This document shows positions 1 to 4,809 of a stretch of 7,805 nt of DNA, one piece after another. The translations under genes and the position numbers were made by a program. Below the pieces are notes generated by a model that saw nothing but the letters and a program-made list of their open reading frames with translations, was not told the origin of the DNA and did no database searches. How positions within the stretch are numbered: position 1 is the first letter of the stretch; each line of letters opens with the position of its first letter. The stretch comes from DASXRU01 sp039933315 (lineage in GTDB: Bacteria > Acidobacteriota > Blastocatellia > Pyrinomonadales > Pyrinomonadaceae), in NCBI GenBank assembly GCA_039933315.1, contig JBDTOI010000185.1:1-7805 (forward strand), read 5' to 3'.

Positions 1-100
1 TGTTAAAAGAAAACTCCGGTAAGCCACCGCCCAAAATCTCATCCAGACCCGGCACGCCGGTCGGCAGTGTCCGAATACTCACCTTGTCTTGCACGCTCAT
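1..100 (-). CDS. KaiC-family RecA-like ATPase, N-terminal fragment (cut by window edge)
   Basis: Reading the minus strand from the ATG at 98-100 gives 33 codons that stay open to the window edge. They include TGVPGLDEILGGGLPE (residues 14-29), the conserved segment that opens the first RecA-like domain in KaiC and KaiC-like ATPases. In this family it lies just before the Walker A loop, which would fall outside the window. KaiC proteins are hexameric ATPases and autokinases that form the cyanobacterial clock; homologues outside cyanobacteria often have other or unknown signalling roles. A clear Shine-Dalgarno sequence lies at 107-111. The 135-residue gene at 127-534 is immediately upstream on the same strand with a 26-bp gap, so the two are probably co-transcribed. 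Family membership is fairly secure from this motif. Whether it is a clock KaiC or a generic RAD55-like ATPase cannot be told from 33 residues. Confidence 0.85.
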   Translation of the reverse strand, partial: MSVQDKVSIRTLPTGVPGLDEILGGGLPEFSFN

Positions 101-106
101 GTTTTT

Positions 107-111
107 TCCTC
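107..111 (-). promoter_or_regulatory. Shine-Dalgarno sequence of the KaiC-family gene
   Basis: The minus strand reads GAGGA followed by AAAAAC and then ATG, an ideal ribosome-binding arrangement. It fixes the start at position 100. A second GAGGA lies just upstream, before the stop-proximal part of the intergenic gap. Confidence 0.7.
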
Positions 112-126
112 AGTCCTCAGATCCGC

Positions 127-534
127 TCAGTCCATGGATGCATCCGGCCATTTGTCACGCACCAGCAGCAGGGTTAGAGGTGCGCCAATGAAGGTCACCA
201 GCAGGTCCAGCAAGTGGGTCACGAGAACTATTCCGGCCTGTCCTGCCGCCCCGGCCTCCTGGATCTGCTCAATGCCATCGAATCCCTCCAAAGAGCCGTC
301 GGCGCGTACCTGCATCATATTTAGTGAAGGGACTTCCGCCTTTGCCAGTGTCAAAGCCCGGGATAAAAGAGATCGAAAGCCATCAACTCCCGTGAGCTTG
401 ATGAGGGGCGTACGCAATTCCCCAATGACCTGCATCGCGATAGCCATTCGAGCATCGGACGAGTCGTCCTGCGCCGCCTCGAAAGCGACTAGTCGTCGAG
501 CCAGATCTTGAATTTCAGGAGCAGCCTTATTCAT
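127..534 (-). CDS. Uncharacterised 135-residue protein encoded upstream of the KaiC-family gene
   Basis: I do not recognise a named family with confidence. The protein starts at the ATG at 532-534, with GAGG at 543-546 on the minus strand as a plausible ribosome-binding site, and ends with TGA at 127-129. Residues 1-65 look alpha-helical and amphipathic. A glycine/alanine-rich stretch (residues 94-101) is followed by a strongly hydrophobic segment (about 101-125, containing H107, D110 and a GAPLTLLLV end) and a short charged tail, RDKWPDASMD. The hydrophobic segment could be a membrane anchor or a buried helix; there is no signal peptide. The KaiC-family gene follows after 26 bp, so the two probably form an operon and may act together, for example as a partner or membrane-tethering subunit. 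That role is inferred only from position. No adjacent kaiB is visible in this window. That the ORF is real is supported by both ribosome-binding sites and the tight spacing. Confidence 0.75.
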   Translation of the reverse strand: MNKAAPEIQDLARRLVAFEAAQDDSSDARMAIAMQVIGELRTPLIKLTGVDGFRSLLSRALTLAKAEVPSLNMMQVRADGSLEGFDGIEQIQEAGAAGQAGIVLVTHLLDLLVTFIGAPLTLLLVRDKWPDASMD

Positions 535-728
535 CGGGTACGCCTCTGACGCCTCATTAATGCTGGTTCAATACTTCCGTCGCCTGCTTTGACTCTCACG
601 TTTCCCTGTTAGTGCTCAATGCATCCTTCTCGTAAGGTAAGGCGCCCGTAGCCGAGAGAATCGAGAAACGTCCTTGATTTCTCAATTATTTAATCCCACC
701 GAAGTCACATGAGGTTTCTTGGGTCTCT

Positions 729-747
729 GACGTGTGCCACACACGTC
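729..747. other. Perfect 8-bp hairpin / inverted repeat, possible operator
   Basis: GACGTGTG at 729-736 and its exact complement CACACGTC at 740-747 are separated by CCA. It sits about 195 bp upstream of the 135-residue gene and is not followed by a T-tract, so it is more likely an operator or an RNA structure than an intrinsic terminator. No regulator can be assigned. Confidence 0.4.
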
Positions 748-786
748 TCAAGGGAGCAGCATATTATCAGTTTGCAAGGTCAATTG

Positions 787-803
787 GGAGCGGATAACGC
801 TCC
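787..803. other. Perfect 6-bp hairpin with GATAA loop
   Basis: GGAGCG at 787-792 and CGCTCC at 798-803 flank GATAA. A stem this short can arise by chance. It lies 39 bp from the hairpin at 729-747, in the same non-coding gap. Confidence 0.3.
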
Positions 804-953
804 GTGTAAGGCCATTCCCTGATACGCCTTCTCTTTCCCCTACACTGAGACAAAGAACAGGTTGCGGCTAGCTCTCGACGACGAGTTGCAGGCAGATACT
901 TTTCAAGTGTGCGATTGATATTACTGAGTGAACCTGGTTTGCGTTCATCGTTT

Positions 954-1009
954 CCCAGGGTAGCCGAGGCGGCAACCCTGGGCTAGAGGACACAACCCCG
1001 TTGGGGTTG
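954..1009 (+). repeat. Composite two-hairpin repeat, copy 1 (hairpin A plus hairpin B)
   Basis: Hairpin A (954-982) has 13-base arms, CCCAGGGTAGCCG and CGGCAACCCTGGG, which pair at 12 of 13 positions around the triloop AGG. After an interval that includes an 8-base spacer comes hairpin B (993-1009), CAACCCC-GTT-GGGGTTG, a perfect 7-bp stem. The 56-base unit matches the copy at 4750-4805 at 52 positions in the same orientation and with identical spacing. Compact paired hairpins in intergenic regions are typical of REP-like or small non-autonomous mobile repeats. No transposase gene is present in this window. Confidence 0.85.
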
Positions 1010-1110
1010 GACCTTCCACCTTCACGCGGCTCCAGTTGCGCTTCTTAAATTCTAAATTCTACGTGTGCCGTTTCCATCCGGGTATCTGCTCGTCGCAACG
1101 AGCTGGGATG

Positions 1111-1131
1111 CTTTGCGTGAAACCTCAACTC
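1111..1131 (+). repeat. Solo end of the CGCAAAG-type repeat family
   Basis: These 21 bases contain CTTTGCGTGAAACCTCAACT. They match the right end of the large inverted repeat (2686-2706) at 19 of 21 positions, and the reverse complement of 7785-7805 at 20 of 21. No partner arm is visible nearby, so this looks like a solo or decayed end. It is 86 bp upstream of the hemL start. Confidence 0.65.
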
Positions 1132-1216
1132 GTTTTCCCACAACGCGTCCACTGGATAAAGTCCCCCACCTCCCCGGTCTGGTTAACTTGGCTGGCACCT
1201 AGTATCCTCGTCCGCC

Positions 1217-2521
1217 ATGGCTTCAACTAAAAAGGAACAAGACCACTCAGAACAACTATTCGCTCGCGCGACTGAATTAATACCTGGTGGCGTGAATTCG
1301 CCGGTGCGCGCGTTTCGCGGCGTGGGTGGGACGCCCGTTTTTATCAGTCATGCCGCCGGCGCCACCATCACCGACGTTGACGGCCGCACTTATGTTGACT
1401 ACGTCGGCTCGTGGGGCCCGATGATTCTCGGCCATGCGGATGCGGAAGTTGTCAGCGCCCTGCGCGACGCGCTGGCGCGCGGCACGAGCTACGGCGCCCC
1501 CACCGAGTTGGAGATCTTACTGGCGGAAGAAATCATCGATGCCGTCCCTTCAATTGAGATGGTGCGAATGGTCAGCAGCGGGACGGAAGCCACCATGTCG
1601 GCAATCCGCCTGGCCCGCGGCGTTACCGGACGCGATCAGCTTGTCAAATTTGAAGGTTGCTATCACGGGCACGGCGACAGCCTTCTGGTAAAGGCTGGAT
1701 CGGGGGTGGCAACTCTGGGTCTGCCGGACAGCCCTGGCGTTCCTGCTTCGCTGGCTGAGAAGACTCTGACAATTCCTTTCAACGACGAGGATGCAGTTGA
1801 AGAAGTCTTTGCCGCGAATGCTGATATCGCTGCGGTAATAGTTGAGCCGGTAGTGGGCAATATGGGTTGCGTCCCACCGCGGCCGGGCTTCCTGCGAAAG
1901 TTGCGCGAAATAACAAAGGCGCATGGTGCACTGCTCATCTTTGATGAAGTGATGACCGGTTTTCGCGTCGCCCGCGGCGGCGCCCAGGAGCTGTATGGCA
2001 TCTCTCCTGATATCACGACTCTGGGAAAAATAATCGGCGGTGGCTTGCCGGTCGGTGCTTACGGCGCGAGCCGCGAACTCATGGAGCACATCGCTCCGGC
2101 CGGCCCGATTTACCAGGCAGGGACGTTATCCGGAAATCCTCTGGCGATGACTGCGGGACTCGTGACGTTGCGGCGCCTGCGCGATCCTTCCGTCTATGAG
2201 CAATTGGAACGCAGCACGAAAAGGTTGTGCGCGGGCATGGCGAGCGCGGCGCAGGAAGCCGGCGTGAAGACCGTAACCAACCGGGTCGGTTCGATGTGGA
2301 CCTCGTTCTTCAACGCAGGGCCGGTGACTGATTGGACCAGCGCGAATCGAAGTGACCGCGCGTTGTACGGCAGGTTCTTTCACGCGATGCTGAAGGAAGG
2401 TATCTATCTGGCGCCGTCGCAATTCGAGGCGGGGTTCGTCAGCCTTGCGCATACCGACGATCTAATCGACCGCACCATCGAGGCCGGACAGATTGCTTTC
2501 GCGACCGTTCTCGGCGGGTAG
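1217..2521 (+). CDS. hemL: Glutamate-1-semialdehyde 2,1-aminomutase
   Basis: This PLP enzyme converts glutamate-1-semialdehyde to 5-aminolevulinate, the last step of the C5 route from glutamyl-tRNA to haem and other tetrapyrroles; it is cytosolic and usually dimeric. The 434 residues match the family's usual length of about 425-435. Visible landmarks are the N-terminal LIPGGVNSPVRAF (21-33), the phosphate-binding SSGTEA (120-125), CYHGHGD (148-154), FDEVMTGFR (242-250) with D243 expected to bind the pyridine nitrogen, TTLGKIIGGGLPVGA with the Schiff-base lysine K271, and GTLSGNPLA (302-310). All key residues are present, so it should be active. The ATG at 1217 gives the expected N-terminus, although no Shine-Dalgarno sequence precedes it. 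No other haem gene is in the window, so it appears to be a single-gene unit ending in the convergent gap with the kinase gene. Confidence 0.97.
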   Translation: MASTKKEQDHSEQLFARATELIPGGVNSPVRAFRGVGGTPVFISHAAGATITDVDGRTYVDYVGSWGPMILGHADAEVVSALRDALARGTSYGAPTELEILLAEEIIDAVPSIEMVRMVSSGTEATMSAIRLARGVTGRDQLVKFEGCYHGHGDSLLVKAGSGVATLGLPDSPGVPASLAEKTLTIPFNDEDAVEEVFAANADIAAVIVEPVVGNMGCVPPRPGFLRKLREITKAHGALLIFDEVMTGFRVARGGAQELYGISPDITTLGKIIGGGLPVGAYGASRELMEHIAPAGPIYQAGTLSGNPLAMTAGLVTLRRLRDPSVYEQLERSTKRLCAGMASAAQEAGVKTVTNRVGSMWTSFFNAGPVTDWTSANRSDRALYGRFFHAMLKEGIYLAPSQFEAGFVSLAHTDDLIDRTIEAGQIAFATVLGG

Positions 2522-2596
2522 CCGCAAACGTGGTAATCCTTTTACGCGGTCCGATGAAGCTGCTTCGGCTGAACAGTATTACCGGATAACTTGGGT

Positions 2597-2697
2597 TTTC
2601 ACGCAAAGGCGCTAAGAAAGGAAAGACGTAAGGCGCAAAGGACAGACTCAACTCTTTGCGCCTTCTGATTTTCCTTTTGTAGCGTCTTTGCGTGAAA
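2597..2697. repeat. Large inverted repeat (44-bp arms, 13-bp loop) between convergent genes
   Basis: Arms 2597-2640 and 2654-2697 are reverse complements at 37 of 44 positions and enclose a 13-base loop. Each outer end is TTTCACGCAAAG and each inner end AAGGCGCAAAG, so each arm also carries the CGCAAAG word twice. Mismatches cluster in the middle of the arms while both ends are intact. It starts 75 bp after the hemL stop and ends 94 bp before the end of the kinase gene. The transcript from either direction would fold into a long hairpin, so it may end transcription on both sides, although there is no proper T-tract. Related ends occur at 1111-1131 and 7785-7805. Confidence 0.85.
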
Positions 2698-2745
2698 TCT
2701 CAACTGATTATGCCGACTTGTTGGAAGATCAGACAGGCCGTACAT

Positions 2746-2769
2746 CGGGGCGCATAGCCGCGAACCCCG
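2746..2769 (-). terminator. Possible 3' hairpin of the histidine kinase gene
   Basis: On the minus strand CGGGG, TT, CGC, a six-base loop GGCTAT, GCG and CCCCG form an 8-bp stem with a two-base bulge, 22 bases after the kinase stop codon. There is no following T-run, so it could be a weak or Rho-assisted terminator or only an mRNA-stabilising structure. Confidence 0.35.
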
Positions 2770-2791
2770 CTCCACGTTCGCCTGATCCCTA

Positions 2792-4609
2792 CTAAGCGCC
2801 GAGCGGCAAATCAATGGTGAAGCTGGTTCCCTTCCCCATCTCGCTCTCCACCGAGATCGTGCCGCCATGTTGCTCGACGATCCTGCGCGAGATTGCCAGG
2901 CCCAACCCAGTCCCACGCTTCTTGGTGGTAAAGAAAGGTTCGAAGATACGCGCCAGCGTCTTTTCATCAATGCCGGCGCCGCGATCGCTGATAACGATCC
3001 GGGCCACCGATCGGCCCCTTGAGTTGGTCTCCGACGCAGCAACCAATTCGGTTGATACTGTCACGGCCGATCCCGGGGCGCTGGCATCGATGGCATTCCC
3101 CAGCAGGTTGACGAAAACTGCGCGCAACTGGTCTTCGTCCCATTTTCCGCGCAGAGGTTCGCTCGCATAGTGCAACTCAATCGGGGTTTGTTTCTCTTCA
3201 ACCCGGTCCGCCACCAGCTCGATACTCGCTTTCATCAATTTCTGCAGGTCGGTGGAGGAAAGATCCAGCTGCCGTTCGCTGGAAAAAGCGGTTACATCCA
3301 CGACCAGTTTATTGAGATGGTGTATGCCACGTTCCACCACGTCGATCGTTTTGAGGGCTTCCGGATCGGGAGCGTTGTCGCGCAACATCGCTACCCCCAG
3401 CCGGATACTGCCCAGCGGGTTCTTGATTTCATGGGCCAGTTGCGCGCTGGCCTGACCCACCGCCGCAAGAGCCTCGCTACGGCGTACGGCGGCCTCGGAT
3501 TTAGCGGCTTCCGTCACATCGACGAGGGTCAGGATCTGCCCCTGCTCGCCATCGATGGCCAGGGGCGAAGAGTAAACGTCGAACGTTCTTGAGACGCCTT
3601 CCATGTCCGCGTCATCACCCGCCCAGCGCCCGCGGTACGTCGCCTGTTGCACGCGCGAGGACGTCGCGGCCTCCAGCATTTTCATCGCCTCGTCGGAGGC
3701 AAATTTTTCGTAAACAGTCACGCCAATGCTGGCCCGCGGAAACATCTTGAAGAAAGCCGGATTCGCACTGCGTATGCGCCCGCGCGCATCAATAGCAGCA
3801 ACGACGCTCACCATGCCTTCCAGCATCTGATTACTAAACTCGCGCTCCCGCCGTGCGTCCTCCGTAGTGGTGGTTAGCTGGCGAAATCGACGTTGAATTT
3901 CGGTAATGGTCGCGGCGGCGATTAGGACGCCGGCCAGTAGCGCGAGAAAGGTCCAGAAGCGAATTGCCTTCGCGGCGGACGCCTGCATCGCTTCGCTACG
4001 CGTCAGAATTTGCTCTTCCTGCCCGGTAGTCTCGCTGAGAATCTCATCAAGTTGTTTATCGACGGAGCGGAACTTATTAAAGCCTTCCAAAGAATAACGG
4101 CGCACGTCGTCGGTTACGTCAAGGTAGGACTGCAGGTCGTTCCGGAAGGACCGAAACTGGGGTGTCTGCCCGAGAGGGGCACGATCGCACAAGAGCAGTA
4201 ATCGATTAACTTCATTGCGCGCCGTGCTGAGCCGAATATCAAATGGGGGCCTGATCTCGTGGCGCATTTCAGCTTCGTCACGATCGCGCGCTTCGTTATT
4301 CAATCTGGTAAGGGCCACGCGCAGCTGGAGCAGGAGGCTCAGCGAGCTGGCGTGCTGGTGCTCCATCTCCAACACTTCCCGGCTGGTGTCTTCAACCTTG
4401 CGCACCCCAAAGTAGCCCAGTACGAAAATCAGGATCAGCAGGAGCGTAAATCCCATGATCAGCGGAGCGAGGGCCGGTGCGAATTGCTTTGCGGCGGCGG
4501 ATCCACCGTTGGGGGCAGCTCCGCCCTGTTCGTCATTCGGGGCCCTGCCACGCCGGTAGACCACCTGGCCCGCGCCCGGCGGTTCTGGAGTTGTTTTGTC
4601 GTTACTCAC
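2792..4609 (-). CDS. Membrane-bound PAS sensor histidine kinase, orphan
   Basis: The 605-residue protein should sense a signal, autophosphorylate on histidine and pass the phosphate to a response regulator not encoded here. In order: a Pro/Gly-rich cytoplasmic tail (1-45), a membrane helix (about 49-68), a helical region of about 145 residues outside the membrane resembling four-helix-bundle sensors, a second membrane helix (about 217-236), a short charged linker, a PAS-like domain (about 260-370), the dimerisation domain with the H-box LAHEIKNPLGS (phospho-acceptor H393), and the ATPase domain with N-box NLLGNAID (501-508), G1 box DRGAG (542-546), FEPFFTTK (556-563) and G2 box GTGLGLAI (566-573). 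All catalytic boxes are intact. No HAMP domain is evident after the second helix. The start is GTG at 4607-4609: an in-frame TGA lies 12 bases upstream, and the next methionine, M52, is inside the first membrane helix. No good Shine-Dalgarno sequence is visible. The signal is unknown. Confidence 0.93.
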   Translation of the reverse strand: MSNDKTTPEPPGAGQVVYRRGRAPNDEQGGAAPNGGSAAAKQFAPALAPLIMGFTLLLILIFVLGYFGVRKVEDTSREVLEMEHQHASSLSLLLQLRVALTRLNNEARDRDEAEMRHEIRPPFDIRLSTARNEVNRLLLLCDRAPLGQTPQFRSFRNDLQSYLDVTDDVRRYSLEGFNKFRSVDKQLDEILSETTGQEEQILTRSEAMQASAAKAIRFWTFLALLAGVLIAAATITEIQRRFRQLTTTTEDARREREFSNQMLEGMVSVVAAIDARGRIRSANPAFFKMFPRASIGVTVYEKFASDEAMKMLEAATSSRVQQATYRGRWAGDDADMEGVSRTFDVYSSPLAIDGEQGQILTLVDVTEAAKSEAAVRRSEALAAVGQASAQLAHEIKNPLGSIRLGVAMLRDNAPDPEALKTIDVVERGIHHLNKLVVDVTAFSSERQLDLSSTDLQKLMKASIELVADRVEEKQTPIELHYASEPLRGKWDEDQLRAVFVNLLGNAIDASAPGSAVTVSTELVAASETNSRGRSVARIVISDRGAGIDEKTLARIFEPFFTTKKRGTGLGLAISRRIVEQHGGTISVESEMGKGTSFTIDLPLGA

Positions 4610-4636
4610 AATTTGTCGTCATTGAATCACTCGAGA

Positions 4637-4653
4637 CAATCCCAACGGAGTTG
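4637..4653 (-). repeat. Diverged, inverted copy of hairpin B
   Basis: The minus strand reads CAACTCCGTTGGGATTG, matching hairpin B (CAACCCCGTTGGGGTTG) at 15 of 17 positions but in the opposite orientation to the other copies. The two changes weaken the stem. It lies 28 bases upstream of the kinase GTG start, in its leader or promoter region. Confidence 0.45.
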
Positions 4654-4673
4654 TGACATCACTTCTCAGACAC

Positions 4674-4683
4674 TCCACGTGGA
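4674..4683. promoter_or_regulatory. Perfect 10-bp palindrome upstream of the kinase gene
   Basis: TCCACGTGGA is a perfect palindrome 65 bases upstream of the kinase start. A shorter dyad, GTGA-CA-TCAC, lies at 4653-4662. Either could be a regulator site, but no regulator can be named and a 10-bp palindrome can occur by chance. Confidence 0.3.
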
Positions 4684-4711
4684 ATGGGACGAACGTAAAC
4701 TGGGATTGACA

Positions 4712-4805
4712 CAACCCCGTTGGGGTTGGCCGTTGTCCCGACCAGTCTACCCAGGGTAGCCGAAGCGGCAACCCTGGGCTGGAGGTCTCAACCCCGTTGG
4801 GGTTG
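4712..4805 (+). repeat. Composite hairpin repeat, copy 2 (B-A-B)
   Basis: Hairpin B occurs at 4712-4728 and 4789-4805, both exact copies of CAACCCC-GTT-GGGGTTG. Between them, at 4750-4778, lies hairpin A with arms CCCAGGGTAGCCG and CGGCAACCCTGGG around AAG. The part 4750-4805 matches copy 1 (954-1009) at 52 of 56 positions. The only difference within hairpin A is one base of its triloop; the other three are in the spacer between A and B. The right-hand hairpin B begins 4 bases after the polA stop codon, so polA transcripts end in this structure. It may serve as a terminator or protect the mRNA 3' end. Confidence 0.85.
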
Positions 4806-4809
4806 CTCC

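Larger units (their letters stand above)
535..1216. other. 682-bp gene-free gap between divergent genes
   Basis: No reading frame here has both a ribosome-binding site and protein-like composition. The gap must hold the promoters of the leftward 135-residue/KaiC-family operon and of hemL, but I found no convincing -35/-10 pair for either. It contains hairpins at 729-747 and 787-803, the composite repeat at 954-1009, a small hairpin at 1088-1103 (GCTCGT, CGCA loop, ACGAGC), and a solo repeat end at 1111-1131. The last 85 bases before hemL contain no recognisable Shine-Dalgarno sequence; a TAGTAT at 1200-1205 resembles a -10 element but lacks a matching -35. Confidence 0.6.

Noticed and set aside
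663..683. GAGAAA...TTTCTC dyad followed by an AT-rich stretch, as a possible terminator
   Set aside because: The stem is only 6 bp with a 9-base loop, low in GC, and no gene ends upstream of it on the plus strand.
782..798. AATTGGGAGCGGATAAC resembles the E. coli lac operator (16 of 17 bases over the left part)
   Set aside because: The right operator half does not match, no LacI-type regulator or sugar gene is nearby, and the local symmetry is the different GGAGCG/CGCTCC dyad. Treated as coincidence.
709..822. 37-codon plus-strand frame in the left gap
   Set aside because: There is no Shine-Dalgarno sequence or promoter, it spans both hairpins at 729-747 and 787-803, and nothing in its product is recognisable.
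1193..1208. TGGCAC before hemL, resembling a sigma-54 -24 element
   Set aside because: The required GC of the -12 element is absent at the correct spacing.
1036..1230. 64-codon open frame on the plus strand overlapping the hemL start
   Set aside because: It begins with TTG without a ribosome-binding site, runs through the repeat end at 1111-1131, overlaps hemL in another frame, and its product has no protein-like pattern.
4712..4805. CRISPR array
   Set aside because: Only two exact copies of a 17-base hairpin occur here, with unequal neighbours and a different hairpin between them. There is no regular repeat-spacer pattern and no cas gene.
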